Assembly: GCA_025350365.1 (NCBI GenBank)
Contig: JANXXY010000100.1
Coordinates: forward strand, 1-10,199
Direction: 5' to 3'
Length of the DNA stretch: 10,199 nt
Source: Bacteroidales bacterium
Lineage (GTDB): Bacteria > Bacteroidota > Bacteroidia > Bacteroidales > JAAUTT01
Shown here: in pieces, positions 1 to 6,711 of the stretch
How the letters are laid out: every line of letters begins with the position of its first letter
Numbering within the stretch: the stretch's first letter is position 1
Notes under the pieces: generated by a model
What the model saw: only the letters and a program-made list of their open reading frames with translations
What the model was told of the DNA's origin: nothing
Databases searched by the model: none
Program-made: the position numbers and the translations under genes

Positions 1-1
1 C

Positions 2-61
2 CATCCAATAGATGAAGGTTTGCTAAGCTCTAAATATCAACCCCTTAAAAAGGGGAAATAA
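2..61 (+). CDS. actE: Alternative complex III monoheme cytochrome c subunit ActE, 3' end only
   Basis: Only the last 19 codons are inside the window. In frame 2 they read HPIDEGLLSSKYQPLKKGK followed by TAA. The HPIDEGLL stretch resembles the conserved tail of the Bacteroidota ActE monoheme cytochrome, and the next gene is actF, which follows actE in the usual actABCDEF order. In the family, ActE is the membrane-attached cytochrome c that passes electrons from alternative complex III to an oxidase. The heme-binding part lies outside the window, so the assignment rests on the short tail and on context. The last seven residues (QPLKKGK) and the stop come from a palindromic repeat that recurs at the end of the sco gene, so the natural C-terminus may once have been different. 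Confidence 0.7.
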   Translation, partial: HPIDEGLLSSKYQPLKKGK

Positions 62-64
62 CCG
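39..64. repeat. Palindromic repeat, copy 1, over the actE stop codon
   Basis: The 26-nt stretch is 24/26 identical to 2964-2989. Its core at 41-55 is a palindrome with 6-bp arms (CCCCTT / AAGGGG) and an AAA loop. It contains the TAA of actE. C-rich and G-rich short palindromes of this general look are familiar as dispersed repeats in Bacteroidota genomes, but the family name is not known to me. Confidence 0.75.
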
Positions 65-101
65 ATTGTATAAAACAGGCTGGAGTTTGTTAAAATATAA
101 C

Positions 102-124
102 CGGCTGAATTAGAACCTCAGCCG
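102..124 (+). promoter_or_regulatory. Intercistronic stem-loop between actE and actF
   Basis: CGGCTGA at 102-108 pairs perfectly with TCAGCCG at 118-124 across a 9-nt loop. An A-rich tract (AACAAAAAAAGG) follows rather than a T tract, so on the + strand it does not look like an intrinsic terminator. It could be an RNA processing or stability element that sets different actE and actF transcript levels. The pairing is seen directly; the role is inferred. Confidence 0.5.
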
Positions 125-154
125 AACAAAAAAAGGTTTAAAAGTCACCAAACT

Positions 155-1327
155 ATGAAGGAACGAATTAATCTTTCAAAACCATTTCAAGCCATTTGTG
201 GCATATGTATCGCCATTGGAATAGTTGCGCTCACGTATGGTTTTATATCAGACCCTCAGCGCACCTGGGCCAACTATCTTTTAAATAATTTTTATTTTCT
301 TTCATTAGCCATTGGTGCAGCTTTCTTTTTGGCAATTCAATCTATATCCCAGTCAGGTTGGTCGTCTGGTTTCAAGCGCATTCCCGAGGCGATGATGCTG
401 TACATTCCCATAGCGGGAATACTGCTGCTTTTCTTGTATTTTGGTGTCCATCATTTATACCCGTGGTCACGCCCTGAAGTGGTAGCTGCCAGCGAAATAG
501 TTCAGCATAGATCAGGTTACCTCAACATCCCATTCTTTTTCGCACGGATCATTTTGTTTTTTATTGTATGGATCATACTTACACGTATTATTCGTAAGGC
601 CTCGCTAAAAGAAGATGAAACCGGAGGATTAGAGAATTTTATCAAAATTGAATTGTATTCGAAAATTTTTATTTTTGTATTAGCCATCACATTTTCAGCT
701 ATCGCATTTGATCTTATCATGTCAATAGATGTAAAATGGTTCAGCACTATATTCGCTTTAAAGAATTTCATTGCTGCCTTTTTGCATAGTTCAGCAACCA
801 TATTTATCATCGTGTTGCTTTTAAATAGAAGAGGATATTTTGGCTTTTTTAATGTAAGCCACATACACGATTTTGCCCGTTACATTTTTATACTTTCTAT
901 CGTTTACGGCTATTTCTGGTTTGCACAGTTTATGCTTATCTGGTATGGCAATATCCCCGAGGAAACCATCTATTTCGCCAAACGCTGGACATCAGAATGG
1001 CAACCCCTTTGGGCTTTAGATATTATTATCAACTGGGCAATTCCCTTTTTTGTATTATTACCGGTAAACACAAGCCGAAACAAATGGGTAGTTCTTACAG
1101 TTGCCTTAATACTTGTAGCCGGCCAGTGGATTGATTTATTTGTCGAGATCGTCCCTGGTACTTTAGGTCATAGCAATTTCGGTATCATTGAAATTGGTGC
1201 TTTTATTGGTTTTGCAGGGCTGTTTGGCTTAGTAACCGGATATCATTTATCCAAAGCGGCTATTGTACCTAAAAATCATCCTTTAATTGAAGAAAGTTAT
1301 CAACATCATTTTGAATCATATATTTAA
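155..1327 (+). CDS. actF: Alternative complex III subunit ActF (quinol:cytochrome c oxidoreductase, second quinone-binding-type membrane subunit)
   Basis: A 390-residue polytopic membrane protein with about ten hydrophobic segments. It matches the ActF family, the NrfD/PsrC-related partner of ActC in alternative complex III. That complex oxidises menaquinol and reduces periplasmic cytochrome c in place of the bc1 complex. Family-like landmarks are FSAIAFDLIMSID (about 180-192), the HSSATIF helix (211-217), YGYFWFAQFMLIWYGNIPEE (251-270), and NWAIPFF (293-299). The N-terminal soluble stretch is short and the first helix starts near residue 11. The ATG start fits the family and is preceded by 93 nt after actE with a stem-loop. 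There is no Shine-Dalgarno. The 3' end overlaps the next gene by 41 nt if that gene uses its TTG start, implying coupled translation. Confidence 0.88.
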   Translation: MKERINLSKPFQAICGICIAIGIVALTYGFISDPQRTWANYLLNNFYFLSLAIGAAFFLAIQSISQSGWSSGFKRIPEAMMLYIPIAGILLLFLYFGVHHLYPWSRPEVVAASEIVQHRSGYLNIPFFFARIILFFIVWIILTRIIRKASLKEDETGGLENFIKIELYSKIFIFVLAITFSAIAFDLIMSIDVKWFSTIFALKNFIAAFLHSSATIFIIVLLLNRRGYFGFFNVSHIHDFARYIFILSIVYGYFWFAQFMLIWYGNIPEETIYFAKRWTSEWQPLWALDIIINWAIPFFVLLPVNTSRNKWVVLTVALILVAGQWIDLFVEIVPGTLGHSNFGIIEIGAFIGFAGLFGLVTGYHLSKAAIVPKNHPLIEESYQHHFESYI

Positions 1328-2135
1328 AATATTTCAATACCTGAGTATCGATGTGGCCATTGGAAGTTTAGGAAGTTCCATATTGGCAGTAAAAGTGATC
1401 GGCGTAAAATTGCCGACATTGTACTGGCTAATTCTTCCATTATGTGTTTGGATTATTTACACTTCCGATCATATACTTGATGGGTTAAAAGTCAATGATA
1501 AAGCTACTATGGGAAGACATTACTTTCATTATTTGCATCGAAAAACCATCACCGTTTTTCTTGTTCTTGCAGCAGCATTATCAATGGTGCTTATCGTGTT
1601 AAATTTGGACAATCACATGATTTTTTATGGGTTTTTTATATATTTTATCATTCTGTCATATATTTTATCTAATCATTTTGCGAACCGTATTTTTAAATTT
1701 TTCCCGAGAGAATTGATCATCACAATTGGTTATATGGCCGGAACCTGGGGATTTGCGTTTTTGTCGAAATATCCATCCATCACGCATTCGGACATTTTAA
1801 TTTTCATTGATCATTTTTTAATTATTCTTTCCATCCCACTTCTGTATTCGATTTATGAGTATGATGCCGATAAAAATGATGGGTTTATTTCTTTTGCTAC
1901 CACATTTGGAATTAAAATTACAGGGGTTATTGCTTTTATAATTTTAACAATTTCCGTATCCGTTTCAACCGTGTATTTTATTCTGAATGATCTTTTTCCA
2001 GCCTTAATTCTAATTTCGATGGCAATGTGTTTGTTTACCGCAATCATTTTTCAAAAAAAGCTTTCATCGAATGAGAATTATCGTATCATAGGAGATTCAG
2101 TTAATTTTTTACCTTTTCTACTTTTAATTAAATAG
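1287..2135 (+). CDS. UbiA-like prenyltransferase-family membrane protein, substrate unknown
   Basis: A 282-residue protein with about eight or nine hydrophobic helices. Two acidic patches lie at the places expected for the UbiA superfamily: SDHILDG at 60-66 after helix 2, and YEYDADKNDG at 190-199 followed by ATTFG (204-208), the usual lead-in to the helix after the second motif. The first motif keeps only DxxxD (D61, D65) of NDxxDxxxD, so this is not a typical heme O synthase (CtaB), although the neighbours would invite that call. It sits between actF and sco with a 13-nt gap to sco and probably belongs to the respiratory operon. The start is uncertain: TTG at 1287 overlaps actF by 41 nt and TTG at 1311 by 17 nt, and no ATG lies before the conserved part. 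A role in heme or quinone modification is inference only. Confidence 0.6.
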   Translation: MKKVINIILNHIFKIFQYLSIDVAIGSLGSSILAVKVIGVKLPTLYWLILPLCVWIIYTSDHILDGLKVNDKATMGRHYFHYLHRKTITVFLVLAAALSMVLIVLNLDNHMIFYGFFIYFIILSYILSNHFANRIFKFFPRELIITIGYMAGTWGFAFLSKYPSITHSDILIFIDHFLIILSIPLLYSIYEYDADKNDGFISFATTFGIKITGVIAFIILTISVSVSTVYFILNDLFPALILISMAMCLFTAIIFQKKLSSNENYRIIGDSVNFLPFLLLIK

Positions 2136-2148
2136 TTAACCAACTTTT

Positions 2149-2973
2149 ATGAAGACAGTAAAATTAATTTTATGTTTGGTCTTGATTGTTCTAATTTTTG
2201 ATGTCTCCCGGCTTAAGGCAAGCGGAGTTGCCAATAACGATAGTTTAGAAATTGGAATTATTGAACATTTGAATCAATATGTTCCGGGTAATATCTTGCT
2301 GGTGAATGAAAATAAAGATACAGTTAACCTGAAGAAAATTATTGATAAACCTACGGTGCTGTGTTTTGTTTATTTTGAGTGTCCAATGCTATGTTCGCCC
2401 TTAATGAATGGATTGGCAGAAGTAATTGATAAAACTGACTTGAATATTGGAAAAGATTATCAAGTAATTACCATTGGCTTTAATATTGAAGAACCGCTTT
2501 CATTAGCTATTTCAAAGAAAAAGAATTATGTGTCGCACATGAAGAAAAAAGGAGCTGCCGATGGCTGGAAATTTTTTATTTCAGACAGTACCAATATCGC
2601 CATTGCAACAAACGCACTTGGATTCAGATACAAGCGTGCCGGTAATATTTTTCTGCATTCTGCAACCTTAATATTTATCAGCCCGAATGGTAAAATAACA
2701 AGATACCTTAATGGCACATATTTTCTTCCGTTTGAATTTAAAATGGGGATTGCCGAATCATCAAAAGGTGTTTCAGGACCTACCATCAACAAGCTTTTGC
2801 AATATTGTTACGGTTACGATACACAAGCAAAAAGGTATGTGCTGGATGTTACCAAACTTGGAGGTGGTATGATTCTATTGATACTATTAACTATCTTGTT
2901 TTTTCTCGTTTTTAAGCCTATGCTCCATAAGATAAAACTAAAATCTAAAATAAGTAAAACCCCAACCCCTTAA
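2149..2973 (+). CDS. sco: SCO1/SenC-family copper chaperone for the CuA centre
   Basis: A 274-residue thioredoxin-fold protein of the SCO1/SenC family, which delivers copper to, or keeps reduced the cysteines of, the CuA site in oxidase subunit II. An N-terminal hydrophobic segment (about 5-18) anchors or exports it. The copper ligands are visible: Cys78 and Cys82 in ECPMLC, and His170 in FLHSATL, spaced as in known SCO proteins. The region GVSGPTINKLLQYCYGYD (207-224) is typical of Bacteroidota members. A second hydrophobic helix at about 237-256, followed by a lysine-rich tail, suggests two membrane anchors with the domain facing the periplasm. The last residues (TPTP) and the stop are supplied by a palindromic repeat. 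Its target is very likely the CoxB encoded downstream. Confidence 0.88.
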   Translation: MKTVKLILCLVLIVLIFDVSRLKASGVANNDSLEIGIIEHLNQYVPGNILLVNENKDTVNLKKIIDKPTVLCFVYFECPMLCSPLMNGLAEVIDKTDLNIGKDYQVITIGFNIEEPLSLAISKKKNYVSHMKKKGAADGWKFFISDSTNIAIATNALGFRYKRAGNIFLHSATLIFISPNGKITRYLNGTYFLPFEFKMGIAESSKGVSGPTINKLLQYCYGYDTQAKRYVLDVTKLGGGMILLILLTILFFLVFKPMLHKIKLKSKISKTPTP

Positions 2974-2989
2974 AAAGGTGTAATAACCG
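2964..2989. repeat. Palindromic repeat, copy 2, over the sco stop codon
   Basis: It differs from copy 1 (39-64) at two of 26 positions, reading GGTGTAA where copy 1 has GGGGAAA. One change breaks a G in the right arm, so its palindrome is imperfect. It is preceded by a further CCCC at about 2960-2963. The TAA of sco lies inside it at 2971-2973. Confidence 0.75.
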
Positions 2990-3082
2990 GGTTCGCAAAC
3001 AAATTAGTACTCATTAAAAAGGATAGAGAAGTAAAAATAAAGTATAAATTTCTAATTATAAAAAGCTTAATAAAAAATTATT

Positions 3083-4678
3083 ATGAGCCAAACTTCTGTC
3101 AGTTATCTGGAATATCAAGGTAAATACAAAGGTATTCTGGGATGGATACTATCAACAGATCATAAAAGGATAGGCCTTTTATATTTGTATACGATTGTGT
3201 CATTCTTTTTGGTTGGTGCAACGTTGGGTCTGCTGATGAAATTGGAATTAATTGCACCGGGGAGAACCATCATGGATGCTCAAACCTATAATGCTTTTTT
3301 TACCCTTCATGGCATAACCATGATATTTCTGGTGGTAATACCAGGCATTCCGGCAATTTTCGGTAATTTCTTTCTGCCAATTATGATTGGGGCGAAAGAT
3401 GTGTCCTTCCCAAGGCTGAATCTGCTTTCGTGGTGGCTATATGTAATAGGAGCAGCTATAGCAATTTCATCCCAATTTTTGGGATCGGGGCCACCGGATA
3501 CCGGTTGGACTTTTTACGCTCCTTATAGTTTAAGAGTGCCTACCAATGTGCTTTCGGCTGTGCTTGGCGCTTTTGTTCTTGGTTTTTCATCGATATTGAC
3601 AGGCATTAATTTCATCACTACAATGCACCGAATGAAAGCACCCGGCATGAAATGGATGAAAATGCCATTATTCCCCTGGTCGCTATATGCTACCGGTTGG
3701 ATACAAATATTGGCAACGCCTATAATAGGTATCACTCTTTTAATGATTGTAGCTGAACGGCTTTTTAAAATAGGGTTTTTCGATCCTTCCCTGGGAGGTG
3801 ATCCGCTCCTCTATCAGCATTTGTTCTGGATATATTCTCATCCGGCAGTATATATCATGATTCTACCTGCTATGGGCGTGATATCGGAAATTATACCAAC
3901 TTTTGCACGAAAAACAATTTTTGGATACTCTGCTATTGTTATCTCTTCCTTCGGCATAGCTTTTATTGGATATTTTGTTTGGGGACATCATATGTTTGCT
4001 GCTGGTATGAGTGCCAGATCGCTTTGGTTCTTTTCATTGCTCACTTTTATTGTGGCTATTCCCAGCGCCATTAAGGTTTTCAACTGGGTGGCCACTTTGT
4101 ACAAAGGTTCCATCAATGTTCAAACACCTTTATATTGGGCGCTCTCATTTATTTTTGTTTTTCTGATTGGGGGTTTATCAGGGTTGTTTCTGGGAAGTCT
4201 TGCCGTGGATGTTCATCTTACCGATACGGCCTTTGTGGTAGGCCATTTCCACTTTATTGTCTTCGGAGGAATGGGTTATGCCTTTATGGCCGCTATTCAC
4301 TATTGGTTTCCAAAGATTTACGGTCGCATGTACGATAAAAGTTGGGCAAATACCGGCTGGCTCATCTTCTTTATGGGATTTCTGGCACTTTATTTTACCA
4401 TGTTTTATCTGGGTATGAAAGGTCAACCCCGCAGGACGTATGATTATTTCGAGGAATATCATTCGGGCAATATTATTTCGTCTTTGGGCGCTATTGTTAT
4501 GCTATTCGGGCTCGCTATTATCATTATAAATTTGGTTCGCTCGGCACGACATGGCGAAAAGGCACCGGCGGATCCGTGGGGAGGAAAAACACTGGAGTGG
4601 ACAATTCCTTCTCCGCCTCCGATTGAAAATTTTGAGGAAATACCTGAAATTACACATGACCCTTACGATTATAAATAG
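3083..4678 (+). CDS. coxA: Cytochrome c oxidase subunit I, A2-type (caa3)
   Basis: A 531-residue, twelve-helix catalytic subunit that reduces oxygen at heme a3/CuB and pumps protons. Heme a ligands are His76 (LHGITM) and His390; the heme a3 ligand is His388 in the DTAFVVGHFHF motif. CuB ligands are His253, His302 and His303 (WGHHMF), with Tyr257 positioned for the His-Tyr crosslink. The proton-channel glutamate of the usual HPEVY is missing: the sequence is YSHPAVY (251-257), the mark of A2-type oxidases such as that of Rhodothermus marinus. The D-channel entry aspartate appears kept (D106 in GAKDVSFP), as does the K-channel lysine (K331 in AIKVFNW). The length is normal. The ATG follows a 109-nt A/T-rich spacer with no Shine-Dalgarno. 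It is followed by coxC after 129 nt. Confidence 0.96.
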   Translation: MSQTSVSYLEYQGKYKGILGWILSTDHKRIGLLYLYTIVSFFLVGATLGLLMKLELIAPGRTIMDAQTYNAFFTLHGITMIFLVVIPGIPAIFGNFFLPIMIGAKDVSFPRLNLLSWWLYVIGAAIAISSQFLGSGPPDTGWTFYAPYSLRVPTNVLSAVLGAFVLGFSSILTGINFITTMHRMKAPGMKWMKMPLFPWSLYATGWIQILATPIIGITLLMIVAERLFKIGFFDPSLGGDPLLYQHLFWIYSHPAVYIMILPAMGVISEIIPTFARKTIFGYSAIVISSFGIAFIGYFVWGHHMFAAGMSARSLWFFSLLTFIVAIPSAIKVFNWVATLYKGSINVQTPLYWALSFIFVFLIGGLSGLFLGSLAVDVHLTDTAFVVGHFHFIVFGGMGYAFMAAIHYWFPKIYGRMYDKSWANTGWLIFFMGFLALYFTMFYLGMKGQPRRTYDYFEEYHSGNIISSLGAIVMLFGLAIIIINLVRSARHGEKAPADPWGGKTLEWTIPSPPPIENFEEIPEITHDPYDYK

Positions 4679-4747
4679 TTTCAGTACAAATTTGACAATG
4701 AAACGATTTGAAAAAAGCGAAATGTACTTTATATAATGCATCATTTA

Positions 4748-4782
4748 TACTTCAATATTAAGTTGTTGCTACAATTGAAGTA
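4748..4782 (+). promoter_or_regulatory. Inverted repeat between coxA and coxC
   Basis: TACTTCAAT at 4748-4756 is the exact reverse complement of ATTGAAGTA at 4774-4782, with a 17-nt loop. No T tract follows, so a simple terminator is unlikely. It lies in the 129-nt spacer within the oxidase operon, the largest gap in the cluster, and may be a processing site or a dyad for a regulator. Function is inferred; the symmetry is seen. Confidence 0.4.
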
Positions 4783-4807
4783 CTAAATAATTAAACAACT
4801 GAACAAC

Positions 4808-5419
4808 ATGGAACATACCTTAACCATACAACACCGCGATGATGATGCCTCGAGAATAGGAATGTGGCTGTTTATTTTTACTGAATTATTTTTATTTGCA
4901 GGCCTCTTTCTTGTTTTCGCAGTTTACAGAGTCAAATACTACGAAGGGTTTCACCTTGCAGCAAAGGAATTAAATGTTACCGTGGGAACCATAAATTCCA
5001 TCATCCTTTTATTGAGTGGAATGACCATGGGGATTGCATATTTAGCCATTCAGAAAGCAAAAAATAAGCTAACATTAGCAATGCTGGGTATTACAATTTT
5101 GCTGGGTATTATCTTTTTGGTAAATAAATATTTTGAATGGAGTGTTAAGTTCGAACACGGATTATATCCCGGATCGCCTGAGTTAATCAGTCTGAGTAAG
5201 GGAGATGTGATGTTTTTCGGTTTATATTTTTTCATGACGGGCTTACATGCGCTGCACCTCATTGCGGGACTTATTCTTATTGTAATAGTGTTTGGGGCTG
5301 TTATCAGAGGTCGTGTTCATTCCACAAAATATGCTTTACTCGAAAATTGCAGCTTGTACTGGCACTTAGTCGATTTAGTATGGCTTTTCCTATTTCCACT
5401 ATTTTACCTTATAAATTAA
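4808..5419 (+). CDS. coxC: Cytochrome c oxidase subunit III
   Basis: A 203-residue membrane protein with about five helices, the short form of subunit III (the classical seven-helix form has about 260-270 residues). Subunit III has no metal. It stabilises subunit I and supports proton uptake. Landmarks are SRIGMWLFIFTELFLFAG (15-32), with the conserved glutamate E26; KYFEW (107-111); FFMTGLHALHLIAG (141-154); and the terminal YWHLVDLVWLFLFPLFYL (184-201). The first residues of the mature part are hydrophilic and charged (HRDDDAS). The ATG has no Shine-Dalgarno. Its stop is only 2 nt from the next start, so it is surely cotranscribed with the subunit IV gene. Confidence 0.94.
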   Translation: MEHTLTIQHRDDDASRIGMWLFIFTELFLFAGLFLVFAVYRVKYYEGFHLAAKELNVTVGTINSIILLLSGMTMGIAYLAIQKAKNKLTLAMLGITILLGIIFLVNKYFEWSVKFEHGLYPGSPELISLSKGDVMFFGLYFFMTGLHALHLIAGLILIVIVFGAVIRGRVHSTKYALLENCSLYWHLVDLVWLFLFPLFYLIN

Positions 5420-5421
5420 TA

Positions 5422-5712
5422 ATGATGGAACCAATTAAAAAGAAAGTTGAAGGGTACAGGCTATACATGATCACTTTTACCGTGTTATCGATACTTACGT
5501 TAATTGCGGTTTGGCTAACTCATGTAAGGTTTGCTTCTCCCCTTGTAATAGGATTAATTATGCTTATTGCGGCAATACAGGCAATAATTGTACTTTTTTA
5601 TAATATGCATTTAAAGTTTCAGGATAAAATACTCACCATATTTGTAGGGTTAATATTCTCTTTAATCTTTTTATTGATTATTGTTACGATGCTGGATTTT
5701 GTTTACCGTTAA
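5422..5712 (+). CDS. coxD: Cytochrome c oxidase subunit IV, small membrane subunit
   Basis: A 96-residue protein with three predicted helices (about 12-32, 40-60 and 70-94), the size and layout of bacterial oxidase subunit IV (CyoD/COX4_pro type). The segment FYNMHLKFQDK (59-69) before the last helix matches the usual FFMHLK-type motif. Family members help CuB assembly or stabilise the complex rather than carrying cofactors. The frame is open upstream to a TTG at 5347, but that would overlap coxC by 73 nt and add a non-conserved leader. The tandem ATGs at 5422 and 5425, just after the coxC stop, are the natural start. A 10-nt gap leads to coxB. Confidence 0.88.
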   Translation: MMEPIKKKVEGYRLYMITFTVLSILTLIAVWLTHVRFASPLVIGLIMLIAAIQAIIVLFYNMHLKFQDKILTIFVGLIFSLIFLLIIVTMLDFVYR

Positions 5713-5722
5713 AATCTGAACT

Positions 5723-6655
5723 ATGTTTTCCGGAGCTTCTAATTTTGTAAATAGTGTCGACAGACTCACGCTGTTAATTTTTCTTATATCGCTGTTCTTT
5801 CTGGTGGCCATCACTGCTACCATGATCTATTTTGTTTTTCGATATAATATGAAACGAAATCCAAAATCGGAACATATCGAGGGTAATTTAACACTTGAAA
5901 TAGTGTGGACAATTATTCCGTTAATCCTTGTCGGTTTCATGTTTATATATGGCTGGAGGGATTGGAAAATGATGAAAAGTCCTCCAAAGAATGCTTTTAC
6001 TATTAAAAGTAACGCCCGAATGTGGAGCTGGTCGTTTTCGTATCCGAATGGAAAAGTAACCGATACCTTGTTTGTTCCTATGAATAAGCCCGTTATTATC
6101 AATGTTAATTCATCGGACGTCATTCATAGTCTGTATATCCCTGCCTTTAGGGTGAAACAGGATGTAGTTCCCGGCAATAAAAATTTTTTATGGTTTATCG
6201 CCCAGAAAGAAGGAACGTATGATTTATTTTGCGCTGAATATTGCGGTTTACGACATGCTTATATGACCACTGCTGTTGTAGCTATGCCCCAAAAGGTTTT
6301 CGACAAATGGTACATTGATACTGCGGCAGTGGCAAAAGTTTCAGCTACAGGTAAACTAATATTACCAGGTTTGGCAATTATTAAACGAAATGGTTGCACG
6401 GCATGTCATTCATTTGATGGATCAAAAATCGTTGGTCCTTCTTTTAAAGGGATCTATGGCGAAAAAACGACTGTGGTTGTTAACGGCAAAGAGCAACAAG
6501 TTACGGTTGATGACGATTATATCCTGGAATCAATTTACGATCCAAATGCAAAGGTTTTGAAGGGATTCCAATCAAACCTGATGCAACCTTATAAAGATTT
6601 AATCAGTAAGGATGAAGTAAAAGAAATTGCTGAGTATATTAAGTCGCTGAAATGA
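5723..6655 (+). CDS. coxB: Cytochrome c oxidase subunit II with fused C-terminal cytochrome c domain (caa3)
   Basis: A 310-residue protein. Two N-terminal helices (about 16-39 and 57-77) anchor a periplasmic cupredoxin domain (about 90-190) with a complete CuA set: His135, Cys170, Glu172, Cys174, His178 and Met181 (CAEYCGLRHAYM). The aromatic patch MWSWSFSYPNG (100-110) is the electron-entry region. A cytochrome c domain follows, with CTACH at 225-229 and Met287 (NLMQPY) as the likely distal ligand, ending EIAEYIKSLK. The fusion defines a caa3 oxidase, in which the covalent cytochrome takes electrons from the upstream cytochrome, here probably ActE. Subunit II usually precedes subunit I, but here it is the last gene of the cluster. 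It is a substrate for the SCO protein encoded upstream. There is no clear terminator in the 56 nt that follow. Confidence 0.96.
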   Translation: MFSGASNFVNSVDRLTLLIFLISLFFLVAITATMIYFVFRYNMKRNPKSEHIEGNLTLEIVWTIIPLILVGFMFIYGWRDWKMMKSPPKNAFTIKSNARMWSWSFSYPNGKVTDTLFVPMNKPVIINVNSSDVIHSLYIPAFRVKQDVVPGNKNFLWFIAQKEGTYDLFCAEYCGLRHAYMTTAVVAMPQKVFDKWYIDTAAVAKVSATGKLILPGLAIIKRNGCTACHSFDGSKIVGPSFKGIYGEKTTVVVNGKEQQVTVDDDYILESIYDPNAKVLKGFQSNLMQPYKDLISKDEVKEIAEYIKSLK

Positions 6656-6700
6656 TATTTTCTCAATAAAAAACAGACTATAATTAAATATTTTTTGATA

Positions 6701-6708
6701 TACATTTG
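6701..6708 (+). promoter_or_regulatory. Candidate Bacteroidota -7 promoter element
   Basis: TACATTTG matches the TAnnTTTG -7 consensus of the primary Bacteroidota sigma factor exactly. It ends 3 nt before the ATG of the methyltransferase gene, so transcription would begin at or just inside the start codon (leaderless mRNA). No clear TTTG -33 box is seen 19-21 nt upstream, which lowers confidence. Confidence 0.35.
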
Positions 6709-6711
6709 TAA

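Noticed and set aside
517..864. Minus-strand 115-residue frame opposite actF
   Set aside because: Complement of hydrophobic codons gives long open antisense frames; sequence has no recognisable domain.
1287..2135. Calling the UbiA-like gene heme O synthase (ctaB)
   Set aside because: The NDxxDxxxD motif is incomplete and the sequence lacks other CtaB signatures; context alone is not enough.
4135..4338. Plus-strand 67-residue frame inside coxA
   Set aside because: Out-of-frame shadow of the well-supported coxA, cysteine/arginine-rich with no protein-like pattern.
4178..4462. Minus-strand 94-residue frame opposite coxA
   Set aside because: Antisense shadow of a conserved membrane protein gene; no known family pattern.
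4551..4736. Plus-strand 61-residue frame across the coxA 3' end
   Set aside because: Mostly inside coxA in another frame, basic and low in pattern; no start signal.
5347..5421. Longer subunit IV frame starting at TTG 5347
   Set aside because: It would overlap coxC deeply and adds 25 residues with no family resemblance; tandem ATGs lie right after the coxC stop.
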